The notes: generated from the letters alone by a model not told the origin. A stretch of DNA of 64,000 bases from Porphyrobacter sp. GA68 (GCF_022605525.1 NZ_JAKQYJ010000003.1:1-64000), one strand, 5' to 3'; numbered from the stretch's first letter, positions 26,062 to 34,809 are shown. Numbers and translations are program-made.

Positions 26062-26294
26062 ATAGCTATGCTAGCGCCATCCCACAATATCAACGCTCCT
26101 CCGACAACTGCATTGGCTCTTCCAAGTACTCCAAATACTCTGCCACTTCCAAGGATTTGTTTGCCGGTATTCAGGCGAATGCCAAGTTTGTGCGGTATTA
26201 AACTGACTAGGTTCGTCACAGACGACGATTTTCCAATTATGGGTACACCCACAAGCTTTTTCGGGATTGGTACCGCGCCAATTTCAGAGATCAT
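26046..26294 (-). pseudogene. Remnant of a toxin C-terminal tip
   Basis: 82 residues from ATG 26294 (MISEIGAVPIPKKLVGVPI). The end, GRANAVVGGALILWDGASIA, resembles the hydrophobic last segment seen in several Rhs-type toxins. No carrier domain precedes it: two bases upstream is the CTAG target of an IS5-family insertion, and on the far side of the IS the genes read in the opposite direction. The carrier was therefore probably lost before the IS arrived. The downstream overlapping immunity-type gene supports the reading as a toxin tip. Confidence 0.45.
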
Positions 26295-26298
26295 TCTA

Positions 26299-27147
26299 GG
26301 CCGTGTTGACAAAAGGGATTCCCAAAGGCCCCGTGTTCTAATTCAAGACTGCTTTTTGAGGAGCAGTCATGGGTCGCGGAGACTTGTCGGATGCGGAGTG
26401 GGAGCTGATCGGGCCGCTGCTGCCGCCTGAGCGTGGTCGCTGGGCGCGTCCCGCTGGCGATAACCGACGCTTCCTCAACGGCATGCTCCACGTGTTGAGG
26501 GTCGGCTGCCCCTGGCGCGACATGCACGAGCGCTACGGCAAGTGGAATTCGGTCTATGTCCGGTTCCGGCGCTGGGCCGAACAGGGCGTGTGGGATGCGC
26601 TGCTGCAAACGCTGGTCGATCTTGGTCTGACCGACGACTGGCAGCACATGATCGACAGCACCAGCGTTCGCGGCCATGTCTCGGCAGCGGGCGGAAAAGG
26701 GGGGCTTGTGCGAACGCTCTTGGTCGATCACGCGGCGGCTTTACGAGCAAGATCCACGCCCGTTGTGACAATCAGGGACTGCCTCTCGGCTTCATCCTGA
26801 CCGGCGGCGAGGCCTCCGATTACACCGCTGCCGAGCCGCTGATGGCGATCCCGGTCGCCACACCCAAGGGGCTGCTGGCGGACAAAGGCTACGACGGTGA
26901 GCGCTTCCGCGAGAGCCTGCTGATCCGGGGCATCCTGCCGATCATCCCACCCCGCTCGAACCGCAAGGCGCCCGAGCATCCCGACTATCGCCGCTACCGG
27001 GATCGCAACCGCGTTGAGCGCATGTTCGGCAAGCTCAAGCAACAGCGCCGGATCGCCACCCGCTACGACAAGACCATCCTGTCCTTCGAGAGCTTCCTCA
27101 ACCTCGCCGCCGCCCGCCTATGGCTAAAGTCTTTTGTCAACACGACC
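26299..27147 (+). mobile_element. IS5-family insertion sequence with a frameshifted transposase
   Basis: Terminal inverted repeats ggccgtgttgacaaaag (left) and, complemented from the right, ggtcgtgttgacaaaag enclose about 849 bp. The flanks are ctag on both sides (26296-26299 and 27147-27150). The palindrome leaves the duplication as either TA or CTAG, so the ends could shift by one base. A matching flank indicates a simple insertion without later rearrangement. It differs from the IS5 element at 7934 in ends and transposase. Confidence 0.85.
26369..26800 (+). CDS. IS5-family transposase, first frame (orfA)
   Basis: 143 residues in the first frame. It begins MGRGDLSDAEWELIGPLLPPERGRWARP and carries the first catalytic Asp in HMIDSTSVRGHVSAAGGK. 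After that the frame leaves the family sequence, and the remaining residues are out of frame. A run aaaagggggg at 26695-26704 is a plausible -1 slip site joining it to the second frame, the normal strategy of two-frame IS5 relatives. Confidence 0.85.
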   Translation: MGRGDLSDAEWELIGPLLPPERGRWARPAGDNRRFLNGMLHVLRVGCPWRDMHERYGKWNSVYVRFRRWAEQGVWDALLQTLVDLGLTDDWQHMIDSTSVRGHVSAAGGKGGLVRTLLVDHAAALRARSTPVVTIRDCLSASS

Positions 27148-27150
27148 TAG
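26542..27150 (+). CDS. IS5-family transposase, second frame (orfB)
   Basis: The functional part starts after the slip site (about 26697) with GRSRGGFTSKIHARCDNQG, continues with the second catalytic Asp in LLADKGYDGERFRE, and ends with RDRNRVERMFGKLKQQRRIA carrying the catalytic Glu. The residues before the slip site in this frame are not real protein. The stop codon TAG at 27148-27150 lies in the flanking target site, not in the element. Confidence 0.82.
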   Translation: MEFGLCPVPALGRTGRVGCAAANAGRSWSDRRLAAHDRQHQRSRPCLGSGRKRGACANALGRSRGGFTSKIHARCDNQGLPLGFILTGGEASDYTAAEPLMAIPVATPKGLLADKGYDGERFRESLLIRGILPIIPPRSNRKAPEHPDYRRYRDRNRVERMFGKLKQQRRIATRYDKTILSFESFLNLAAARLWLKSFVNTT

Positions 27151-27451
27151 TCGCTTTCAAGAGACAACCGATCCAGAAAGGCGCCGATGGTATATTCGCG
27201 ATGGTGATATGATGATCGCGCCTGCGACAATCGCCAGCGCGTATTGCGGGACAGGGGCCGTACCTTCTGATAAAATCCACATTCAGAATCTTGTCGCCCA
27301 TGAGCTGGGCCACGCAATGGGCATGGCACACAAGCTCCAAGACCAAGTTGCGGCGGACGTTATGAACGGTTGGAATTTCAAGGGTCCGCGGCCGCTGACA
27401 CCGTCAGCTAATGATTTATCTAGCGCGCAGAGGCTATACGGGACTCGCTAA
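27134..27451 (+). pseudogene. Metallopeptidase fragment (matrixin-like), 5' end lost at the IS
   Basis: About 100 native residues from 27151 onward; the formal TTG start is inside the IS. The zinc-binding motif HELGHAMGMAHK (HExxHxxGxxH) and the following Met-turn-like VMNGWNF identify a secreted matrixin-type metzincin. The end NDLSSAQRLYGTR is also typical of matrixins. The N-terminal part with signal and fold start is absent. A lipoprotein gene begins on the base after the stop. It could be a remnant of a secreted peptidase or of a peptidase-type toxin. Confidence 0.7.
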
Positions 27452-27991
27452 ATGAGAGGTATTTTCCAGCTTGGCATCATTCTCATCCCGTTTGCTATGT
27501 CAGGCTGTCAGACCACGGCAATTGGCCAACCCGAAGCAAATGAACGGAGTTCAGCCAATGCAATGGAGATGAGGCAGTCGATAGATTTGACTGACGGTCG
27601 AAAACTCACATTTAATGTTCCTGGGAAAATGACGATAGCGCCCGCACAGGGTTTTGAATCTTCCGGCATAATGTTCTTTGATGGAAACGCACTTGTTCGT
27701 GTCGCCATTGGGTCGGAGAATGGATCGGTTTCGTGCCTCCCGAACCGCGACTGCAAGGAAGTGAAGACCGAAAATTCCATCGGGGAAGTTTCTTTCTATC
27801 TTGAGCGTTTGGAACGCCCCCGCAGTGGTGAAGATATCATGCACCCCACGCACAGCGACGCTAGGTTTCCAATAGCGATACGATCATTATCCACTTTAGG
27901 ACCGCGAACTCAATTGTTTATCGAAGGTTTTTGTTTGCAGGAAATTAGTTGCGAGGCAATCATTTCGTCATTTGATTTCGCCACCGAGTAG
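27452..27991 (+). CDS. Lipoprotein of unknown function
   Basis: 179 residues with a lipoprotein signal: hydrophobic IFQLGIILIPFAM and lipobox MSGC (Cys at about residue 19). The mature part begins with a flexible stretch and then a beta-rich domain (IDLTDGRKLTFNVPGKMTI, VSCLPNRDCKEVKTE). It starts immediately after the metallopeptidase stop, so the two were one transcription unit. It could be a periplasmic partner or protector against the peptidase. No family is recognised. Confidence 0.65.
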   Translation: MRGIFQLGIILIPFAMSGCQTTAIGQPEANERSSANAMEMRQSIDLTDGRKLTFNVPGKMTIAPAQGFESSGIMFFDGNALVRVAIGSENGSVSCLPNRDCKEVKTENSIGEVSFYLERLERPRSGEDIMHPTHSDARFPIAIRSLSTLGPRTQLFIEGFCLQEISCEAIISSFDFATE

Positions 27992-28285
27992 CGAAATGGA
28001 CGGAAACTGATCTGTCAAGTTGAGCAATTTTGCAGTTTTGCTACCTTAGTTTGGCGACTACCCGATGGGCGACCCGTTCTATGGGGCAGCCCGCACCGGG
28101 CCTAGTCCCGGCCTATAGGGGGGTGATGATCGGAAGCGTTGTAGATTGAGCGGCAGTGTCCGGTGAACGCGCTCTGTCCTGCGCTTCGTGCTCCTAACAG
28201 CGCAGCAAGGTTACGGGCCAATGGTGACGTGCTCCCCGGGAACTCTGCCAGTCTGAGCTAGAGTCCTTCATGAAGGAGGACGACG

Positions 28286-28552
28286 ATGAAGCGCAGCAGA
28301 TTTACCGAGGAGCAGATCATAGCGATTCTGCGGGAGCAGGAAGCGGGATCATCGACGGCGGATGTGTGCCGCAAGCACGGTGTGAGCAGTGCGACGTTCT
28401 ACAAGTGGAAGGCGACCTATGGCGGCATGGACGTGTCGCAGGCGCGCAAGCTGAAGGTGCTTGAGGACGAGAACGCACGACTGAAGCGGCTGCTGGCCGA
28501 TGCGATGCTCGACAATGCGGTGCTGAAGGAGGTTGCCTCAAAAAACTGGTGA
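28286..28552 (+). CDS. IS3-family transposase orfA
   Basis: 88 residues: an N-terminal helix-turn-helix ([35 protein letters not shown]) and a leucine-zipper-like helix ([20 protein letters not shown]) of IS407-type OrfA. It binds the terminal repeats. Near its end the run caaaaaac at about 28538 is a possible -1 slip site for making the OrfAB fusion. Its TGA overlaps the orfB GTG start as GTGA. Confidence 0.92.
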   Translation: MKRSRFTEEQIIAILREQEAGSSTADVCRKHGVSSATFYKWKATYGGMDVSQARKLKVLEDENARLKRLLADAMLDNAVLKEVASKNW

Positions 28553-29412
28553 GGCCTGCCGTTCGTCGGAGGGCTGTCGAGGATGTTCGGCAGCTCTTCG
28601 GCATCAGCGAGCGTCGGGCCTGTCGCATCCTTGGCGTGGATCGATCGTCGATGCGCTATGCGCATCGGCGTGATGATGATGGCGACCTGCGGTCGCGTCT
28701 TCGCGAGATCGCGCTTGAACGTCGTCGGTTCGGCTACCGACGGCTGGGGATCATGCTGGCGCGTGAGGGCATCGTCATGAACCACAAGAAGCTGCTGCGA
28801 CTGTATCGCGAGGAGAACCTGCGCGTGCGGCGTCGCCGGGGCCGCAAGCGAGCGATGGGCACGCGGGCGCCGATGACGTTGCCGCAGGGTCCGAACCAGC
28901 GCTGGAGCCTGGACTTCGTCAGCGACACGCTGGTCTGCAGCCGACGTATCCGCATCCTTGCCGTTGTCGATGACTTCACGCGGGAGAACCTGGCGCTGGT
29001 GGTCGATACGTCGCTATCGGGCGCTCGTGTTGCGCGCGAGCTCGATGCGATCATCGCGGTTCGCGGCAAGCCGCTGATGATCGTGAGCGACAATGGGACC
29101 GAGCTGACCAGCCTGGCGATCCTGCGTTGGGCGCAGGACCGGCAGATCGAGTGGCATTACATCGCTCCCGGCAAACCGCAGCAAAACGGTTATGTCGAGA
29201 GCTTCAATGGTCGCTTGCGCGACGAATGCCTGAACGAGACGCTGTTCGCGTCGTTGAGCCATGCCCGCTCGGTACTAAGCAGCTGGCGTGACGACTACAA
29301 CCATGTGCGGCCGCATAGCGGGATAGGCGGGCTGACGCCCGCCGATGCTGCCAGGCGGGTTGTGCAACCCCGCCCGCAAGGGCACGATGATAACCCCGGA
29401 CTCTACTTATGA
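28549..29412 (+). CDS. IS3-family transposase orfB (DDE integrase)
   Basis: 287 residues with the rve integrase core: first Asp in [12 protein letters not shown], second in [12 protein letters not shown], Glu in [19 protein letters not shown], followed by the usual [19 protein letters not shown] end. All catalytic residues are present. The N-terminal part contains the HTH-like [22 protein letters not shown]. Probably active, alone or as an OrfAB fusion. Confidence 0.93.
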   Translation: MRPAVRRRAVEDVRQLFGISERRACRILGVDRSSMRYAHRRDDDGDLRSRLREIALERRRFGYRRLGIMLAREGIVMNHKKLLRLYREENLRVRRRRGRKRAMGTRAPMTLPQGPNQRWSLDFVSDTLVCSRRIRILAVVDDFTRENLALVVDTSLSGARVARELDAIIAVRGKPLMIVSDNGTELTSLAILRWAQDRQIEWHYIAPGKPQQNGYVESFNGRLRDECLNETLFASLSHARSVLSSWRDDYNHVRPHSGIGGLTPADAARRVVQPRPQGHDDNPGLYL

Positions 29413-29529
29413 CTGGAGGAGAAAAGGGGGTCACGTCAAAGCTCGCCGCCATCGCGTGCGGAGTCGGTGCCTCCTCCGGCAGGACTACAGCGAGACGATC
29501 AAGCTTATAGCGTTGCAAGGGGATTAGAT

Positions 29530-29628
29530 TTGGATTGGCGAATTCGAAAAGCAACTAAGGATGATGTGCGACGCCTCGCCCAGATTGGCAGCGCCACCTT
29601 TCTACCAATTTCAGACGAAGTAGAGTAA
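29530..29628 (+). pseudogene. N-terminal remnant of a GNAT acetyltransferase
   Basis: A 32-residue frame beginning at TTG: LDWRIRKATKDDVRRLAQIG then SATFLPISDEVE and a stop. This is the usual first strand and helix of a GNAT protein, but nothing of the acetyl-CoA site follows in any frame. It is a decayed fragment, not a gene product I would expect. Confidence 0.35.
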
Positions 29629-30006
29629 AGCTTAGAAGGTTCACACTGGCAAAGCGGAAGCCGGCTTGACTTGGTGGGCTCACAGGCACCTCCCAACGAT
29701 CCGCCACCGCTTGCGCTTGCGCAGCCGACGCGCGGCAGCGGATCACTCCTATGAACTATTGGGACAAGCCACACCGAAATGAGGGAAGCCTCGCGGAGTG
29801 TCGATTGCTAAATACTTGAGCGAGGCAGGTCAGCTGACCCCGTCAAAGCTGCAAAACTGGGCAGTAAACCATTGTGGGATGCTTTGCGTGCTATCGGCGT
29901 AAGCCTTTGGTAGTAGGGTTTGTTTCGGTCCGAGACTTACCTTCCGGCTTGAGACAGTCTCACGAAATGTCTCTGATTCTCGGTTTTGGTGTCCGTTTTC
30001 ACACGA
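29629..30006. other. Intergenic stretch with no recognisable gene
   Basis: About 380 bases between the GNAT remnant and the SRAP gene (which ends at 30007). Frames are short and without ribosome sites. The segment has the mixed look of decayed accessory DNA next to an insertion sequence. I see no terminator, repeat or RNA gene in it. Confidence 0.5.
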
Positions 30007-30621
30007 TTAGGGTCTTCGCGCCCACGGCGTTGCCGTTTGGTCGATGGCGATCTCGCCTGCGTATGGTTGCTTGCATAACTGCAAAGCTGCCTCCGCCGAC
30101 CCTTCTTCCCAGACGCGACACTGATCGCCTCGCAAGATAACCGGCATTCGGGAATGGACTTCGGCCGCAGCACCGGTCCCGTCCTTCATCACCATCGAAT
30201 AGCAATCACCCCATTCATCCGAAGACCGCCATACGCCGGCGACGGCAAACAGCTCCGCGTCCAGCAGCGACAGCCAGGTGCGCGTCATGGACCCTCGGGC
30301 GCCCTCGGCCTCTGCCCATTCGGTAAGGGGGATAAGGCAGCGTCGCTTCTCGAAGCTGTCCCGCCAGAAAAACTGGCTCAACTTATCGGTGCGAGCGTTG
30401 TTGACCGGTTTCGGTTTCAAAGGCTGACCCGTCTTCTTGCTCTTCAGCGACAGCGGAAAGCCCCACACCATCGATCGGATCGATCCATCGACTACAACCA
30501 GACCGGGGTAGCCTGGATAGATCTCTCCCGGCGCGTTGCTCGCTGCAGCGGGCGCGGCGTTGAACAACCCAGCGACCTCGGTCGAGCTCTTGGTCATGCG
30601 ATACAGGTTACAAATACACAC
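30007..30621 (-). CDS. SRAP/YedK-HMCES-family abasic-site DNA-crosslinking protein
   Basis: 204 residues with the SRAP catalytic set in the expected places: Cys2 (MCICNLYRM, exposed after Met removal), N75 in VNNARTDKL, E101 in LIPLTEWAEAEG and H156 in AEVHSRMPVIL. SRAP proteins form a thiazolidine crosslink with abasic sites in single-stranded DNA and shield them. On a conjugative plasmid it could protect the transferred strand. The MCIC start instead of the usual MCGR is a small deviation. It is divergent from the following nuclease-like gene. Confidence 0.9.
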   Translation of the reverse strand: MCICNLYRMTKSSTEVAGLFNAAPAAASNAPGEIYPGYPGLVVVDGSIRSMVWGFPLSLKSKKTGQPLKPKPVNNARTDKLSQFFWRDSFEKRRCLIPLTEWAEAEGARGSMTRTWLSLLDAELFAVAGVWRSSDEWGDCYSMVMKDGTGAAAEVHSRMPVILRGDQCRVWEEGSAEAALQLCKQPYAGEIAIDQTATPWARRP

Positions 30622-30676
30622 CTCCTAGCCTTCAGGAATCTTCAACTGTCATCGCAGTATGATAGAAGAAGAGATC

Positions 30677-31060
30677 ATGCCCGCCACCATTCTTGCCGCC
30701 GCTGCTGCCTTTGTTTGCACCCCGATCGCGGTCTGGGACGGAGACGGGCCAATTTGGTGTGCCGAGGGTCCGAAAATTCGCGTCGCCAATATAGCAGCGC
30801 GGGAGATGGACGAGACCTGCCGACCAAGGCACCCCTGCCCTGCGGCAAGCGGCGCGGCCGCGCGCGACGCAATGGTCGCTCTCTTGGGCGGACCTCGAGG
30901 AACTTTAAGTACCGGCCATGTCCGCGTGCGCGCGCCCGCCATGCAGTGTCAGGCTACCGGCGGCAGCTACGAGCGGGTTGTTGCGACCTGTCGCCTGCCC
31001 AACGGCCGCGATCTTGGTGCGGCCATGCTGGCCACCGGCACCGTTGTTCCTTGGCGATAG
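30677..31060 (+). CDS. Thermonuclease-family (SNase-like) secreted protein
   Basis: About 127 residues from MPATILAAAAAF; an upstream ATG at 30659 is possible. A signal-like start is followed by the SNase features IAVWDGDGPIWC, KIRVANIAAREMDE (Arg and Glu of the active site) and GSYERVVATCRL (second Arg), ending in the short LGAAMLATGTVVPW block. It is shorter than staphylococcal nuclease. Several cysteines suggest an oxidising, extracytoplasmic location. Substrate and role in the plasmid are unknown. Confidence 0.75.
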   Translation: MPATILAAAAAFVCTPIAVWDGDGPIWCAEGPKIRVANIAAREMDETCRPRHPCPAASGAAARDAMVALLGGPRGTLSTGHVRVRAPAMQCQATGGSYERVVATCRLPNGRDLGAAMLATGTVVPWR

Positions 31061-31126
31061 ACACAGCTTCGATCCGGCGCCAATCCGAAGAACGGACAGA
31101 GAACTCTTGTCCTCGAGCTTCCGAAT

Positions 31127-31432
31127 GTGATATCCTTTTGCCGGAAGGATATCACCATGTCGTCGTTCGATAACTGGCCAAATGCGACCTCGTCGTTCGG
31201 CGACGCTCCGAGCCGTCGGTTTGAATCGGCCGCGCCAGAGTTCAGGTCTTTCGCCTCCGACCCTTCAAACCCTTACGATTTGACTACGGGATTGGGCCGC
31301 CACCTGATGGACGGCTCCCCGGTTTCGGGGGCGAATCTCCCGGTTCCCGAACAAGAGCTGTCTTGGAAGCAGTTCGGCTTGATGGTCGCTCTTGGTCTTG
31401 TTGGCGCGGTGGCCCTCAGCCTGATTTTCTGA
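31127..31432 (+). CDS. Small hypothetical protein with C-terminal membrane helix
   Basis: 101 residues, or 91 if it starts at ATG 31157 (MSSFDNWPNATSSFGD). That start follows ggaaggatatcacc, a fair ribosome site, and I prefer it. A polar, Ser/Pro-rich N-terminal part is followed by one membrane helix (KQFGLMVALGLVGAVALSLI) at the very end, a tail-anchored layout. It converges with traG. A small hairpin-like GC-rich stretch (cggcgcggcatcgttgccgcgccg, 31455-31480 region) lies between and could end both transcripts. Confidence 0.6.
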   Translation: MISFCRKDITMSSFDNWPNATSSFGDAPSRRFESAAPEFRSFASDPSNPYDLTTGLGRHLMDGSPVSGANLPVPEQELSWKQFGLMVALGLVGAVALSLIF

Positions 31433-31485
31433 AGATGGCTTGCCAGCCATAACGAACGGCGCGGCATCGTTGCCGCGCCGTTTGC

Positions 31486-34400
31486 TTATCCTCGATTGCC
31501 GAAATTCAGGTGCAGGTGGTTGTCGTGTCCCCTGTACGGCTTGGTCAGACCTTCGCGGACGAGGACCGGGTCGTTGAAGAGCACCGTCATTCCAGGGTTA
31601 CGCTCCTTCATGAACTCGATGTAGTTGCGCGTCTGTTCGCGATCATAGGACCGGCTCTGCCAGTTGGTGGGCTGGTTCGAACCGTCGTGTCGGAACGGTC
31701 GAACGTCGACCTGACGTCCGACCTCATGCGTGTCATGGCCTGGAAGGTCTCCCCCACCCCGCCGGCTGATATCGCCAATGTTAACTGGCGAACCGCCACG
31801 AGCGGACCATGCGGCCGACGATTGTGCCAGCTCGCCCACGAGCGACGCTGTGCCGTACTGCTGGCTCTGTGGCGAATAGCTCCTGAACCCCGCACCGGAT
31901 CGCGGCAGGGCCGTCTGGACTGGTCCTGGCGAGACATTCCCGCCCCCGATGCCGAGCTGGTCCTGTACCCAGTCAGACGCTTCGCCGATCCGCTCGCGCG
32001 CGCCTTCTATGAGCGGCGAAACATAGGGCATCGTGCCAATCAACGACGAGACGTTGCGCTGATCGACCTCGGCACTGAGATTCTCGCCGCGGCTGCGTGC
32101 GTCGCTCAGACGTCCGTCTAGGTCGAACCCTTCGCGCATCACGCGAGCCGAGCCACCAAGAATCTGATCGTGCACATCATCGGCAAGTTCCTGATCACGA
32201 GAGCTGGCGCGCACATCGACATCGGGCCCTTGTCCGCGCACGGCGGCTTGTTGCCGACCACCCCAGCCACGGACACCCTCGGCCGACGTGATCGACGGTC
32301 CGGTCAAGCCGGTGTCCAACCGATCGGGAATTCGCAGCCCCATCTCTTCGCGGGCATTGTTGATCTGCCTGTTGACGAAGTCGTTGAGCAGAATGTCGCG
32401 GACTTGGCGCTGTCCCTCTGTGCGAGGCATAACCATGCCCGGCGTCCACCCCTGCGAGGACAGGAGGGGATCGGCGCGAAGGCGTTCTTGCGCGTACGTG
32501 ACGAATTCCTGCGTGTCGTTCTGATTGAGGCTGTACCCGTTCGAGGAAGACTCGCGCAGATCGTCCGACACTCGCTTGAACGTCTCCTCGCTCTGGGCCG
32601 CCTCTCGCGTGAGACCGCGCGACTCGGTGACGCCCGCCGACAGCCGTTCCGACAGGGACCGCACGCTGCTGTCGGAGCTGCTGCTGGTCTCCCGTTGGAA
32701 GTCGTCCCGCGCAGTGCGCGCCTGACTCGTATTGGTCTCGCGGAACAGATAATCTTGGATTTCCGACAGCGCTTGATCGGCGGTGATTGTCCGGCCCGTT
32801 TCCCTTTGGGTGCTCGTAACGATTCGTGCGGCCAATCCGGCCGTAGCTTGCGCGCTAAGACCGGGCAGCTGCCCTTTCCCAACACCGCCTGATAGGGCGG
32901 CGTTGCCTTCCCCGATCACCTGAGAGGTACGAGCAATCCGATCAGCTTCGGCCTCCGTAAGGCCGAACCGAGATTGCAGCCCACTCGAGATCCCACGGGA
33001 CACATCGTGCATCCGGCTCAAACTGTTGTTGAAGCCAGATCCCGTTTCCGTCCCGCTCGATGCGCGCTGCTCGGCCGTCCGCAACAGATCCGTGCCGGTT
33101 TGCACCGTCGCCTGCCAGGATTCGGATGCCGCTTGCCGCCGGGAGTCAACGAGCGACTGCCCTTCCGAAAGCGTCCGCGAGACCGCCGCATCAAAGCCGC
33201 TGGTCCGCGTCGGGGTGAACGCAAGGTTGGAGATACCTTGCCGGGTGTCATAAGCGTAATCCCCGTTCGCGAAGCCATGTTCGACCCCGCCGTCGGCATT
33301 GGTGAAGCTGCTGCTCGCGAACCCGCCAGTAATGTATGGCCGCTCATCCCACTTGTTCGCCTGACGCATGTTCGACGTCAGGTTCTGATAGGACATGTTG
33401 CCATAGCTGTAATTGCCGGTGGTCCGCTCCGACGCGGCCGCCTCGGCGGCGCTCTGCGCAGGCGCCAGCATCGACGTCGCATGCCCGGCGATCGCCATCG
33501 CGCCACGCGCCATGCCGGCGGCCAAGAACGGCACGCTCATCATCAGGAACCCGGCGACCGTCGCGATATCGTTGTTCACGGCCGTGATGCCGTCGACCAC
33601 CAATAGCGTTGGTCCGGTGGGCGAAATAGCCGCATAGGAGCTGGCCGCCCTGTTCATCACGAACATGTGCAGGATGACGTAGAGCGGGCCCCAGCTGGCG
33701 AGATAGAAGAAGCCTGTCGCGTAGCCCTTCAGCGTCGAGATGCCAGTCCGCGGGAAAAGGAACAGCGGGAAGATCACCGGGAACATCGCGTAGAACACGA
33801 CCTGCAGGACGATGCCGAGCAGCGGCACCCACGTCATCGCCTGCTGAGCGATCGACGTGTAGGTATTCCGGGCCTGGGCGTCAGCGCGCTGCGAAGCGTA
33901 GGCGTCCCATCCAGCGTCCGAAAAGCTCTCCCGCGCGGCAAGGAAAGCATCGATCGTCGAGACCTGCTGCAGATACTGATATGCGTCGCCGCTCGTCCCG
34001 TGCATCGCCGCCGCGACCTGCGGAATATCGGCTTTGAGGCGCGCGAGAGCCGCAGAGTCGACCATCTTGGGATAGGTCACCTTCGCCAGCTTCGTCGCGT
34101 CGATGTCGAGCAACGCGTTCCACTGCGCGGACATGCGACCGTAGGCGTCGTTGCAGCGGATGATGTATGAATCGACGGTTCCGCCGGCGGTCTTCTCCAG
34201 CCACTTCTGTGCTCGAGCGCCACTTCCGGGCCCGATGTCGCTCCACAGGTTCGCCGAGTTCGTCAGCTTCTCCATTGGCGTGAAGCCGAGCAGGACGTCG
34301 TAAAAGACGCACTGTTTGAAATGCTCATCCATGTTCGCGCGGAATACGGGATCGGTGATCTGGAAGGAGTTCTGCGCCTTTTCGAGGAGGCGCGCACCGT

Positions 34401-34809
34401 AGATCATGCCGCCGGCGTTCATCTTGAGCGCGGCGGGCATGACGAAGACCGTTTCGGCCGTCTCGGTCATCCAGTCGCCGAGCTGGCTTGTGAATGAAGC
34501 CATCACGCCGAGCCCTAGTGGCACGTTGGCTACCACCGAGGGCGCAAGGCTGGGATCGATCCGATCGGTGACCTTCACGGTGACGGTCGGGACCAGCAGC
34601 ATCATGTAGATCGCGGTGGCTTGGACGAACCAGTTCAGCCACGCGCGCCAGTCCATCGAGAAGGCGACCACGAAAAGCGAGTAGGCAAGGCCCATCACGA
34701 AGACGACCTGCAGCATGGATCGGAAGCCCCCGCCCCCGCTCCACGCCGCAACGGCGTTGAACGTGTTGACCAGATATTCGCCGCCGCCGACCGTGAAGAT
34801 CTCGAGCAT
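31486..34809 (-). CDS. traG: F-type TraG mating-pair protein with C-terminal peptidoglycan-peptidase-like domain
   Basis: 1107 residues. The N-terminal third has the polytopic TraG_N region (MLEIFTVGGGEYLVNTFNAV, several helices up to about residue 450), involved in mating-pair stabilisation and pilus assembly. The central part is polar and Gln/Ser-rich with coiled-coil character. The end is unlike F TraG: DTHEVGRQVDVRPFRHDG near residue 1024 and HDNHLHLNFG near 1095 match the HxxxGxxxD and HxH zinc motifs of LAS-type murein endopeptidases. It is the last gene of the tra operon. Confidence 0.9.
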   Translation of the reverse strand: MLEIFTVGGGEYLVNTFNAVAAWSGGGGFRSMLQVVFVMGLAYSLFVVAFSMDWRAWLNWFVQATAIYMMLLVPTVTVKVTDRIDPSLAPSVVANVPLGLGVMASFTSQLGDWMTETAETVFVMPAALKMNAGGMIYGARLLEKAQNSFQITDPVFRANMDEHFKQCVFYDVLLGFTPMEKLTNSANLWSDIGPGSGARAQKWLEKTAGGTVDSYIIRCNDAYGRMSAQWNALLDIDATKLAKVTYPKMVDSAALARLKADIPQVAAAMHGTSGDAYQYLQQVSTIDAFLAARESFSDAGWDAYASQRADAQARNTYTSIAQQAMTWVPLLGIVLQVVFYAMFPVIFPLFLFPRTGISTLKGYATGFFYLASWGPLYVILHMFVMNRAASSYAAISPTGPTLLVVDGITAVNNDIATVAGFLMMSVPFLAAGMARGAMAIAGHATSMLAPAQSAAEAAASERTTGNYSYGNMSYQNLTSNMRQANKWDERPYITGGFASSSFTNADGGVEHGFANGDYAYDTRQGISNLAFTPTRTSGFDAAVSRTLSEGQSLVDSRRQAASESWQATVQTGTDLLRTAEQRASSGTETGSGFNNSLSRMHDVSRGISSGLQSRFGLTEAEADRIARTSQVIGEGNAALSGGVGKGQLPGLSAQATAGLAARIVTSTQRETGRTITADQALSEIQDYLFRETNTSQARTARDDFQRETSSSSDSSVRSLSERLSAGVTESRGLTREAAQSEETFKRVSDDLRESSSNGYSLNQNDTQEFVTYAQERLRADPLLSSQGWTPGMVMPRTEGQRQVRDILLNDFVNRQINNAREEMGLRIPDRLDTGLTGPSITSAEGVRGWGGRQQAAVRGQGPDVDVRASSRDQELADDVHDQILGGSARVMREGFDLDGRLSDARSRGENLSAEVDQRNVSSLIGTMPYVSPLIEGARERIGEASDWVQDQLGIGGGNVSPGPVQTALPRSGAGFRSYSPQSQQYGTASLVGELAQSSAAWSARGGSPVNIGDISRRGGGDLPGHDTHEVGRQVDVRPFRHDGSNQPTNWQSRSYDREQTRNYIEFMKERNPGMTVLFNDPVLVREGLTKPYRGHDNHLHLNFGNRG

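Larger units (their letters stand above)
28225..29438 (+). mobile_element. Complete IS3-family element (IS407-like)
   Basis: 1214 bp between tgacgtgctcccc (28225) and the complement of gggggtcacgtca (ending 29438), imperfect terminal inverted repeats starting TGACGTG. Inside are overlapping orfA and orfB. The flanks tgg and aag show no target duplication, compatible with recombination between copies: the same right end occurs at 1-119. The two copies are in direct orientation. Confidence 0.9.

Noticed and set aside
27137-27346. Minus-strand continuation of the toxin-tip remnant across the IS
   Set aside because: After removing the IS the frame does continue, but it runs antisense to the peptidase with the HExxH motif and has no Rhs features, so it is not the missing carrier.
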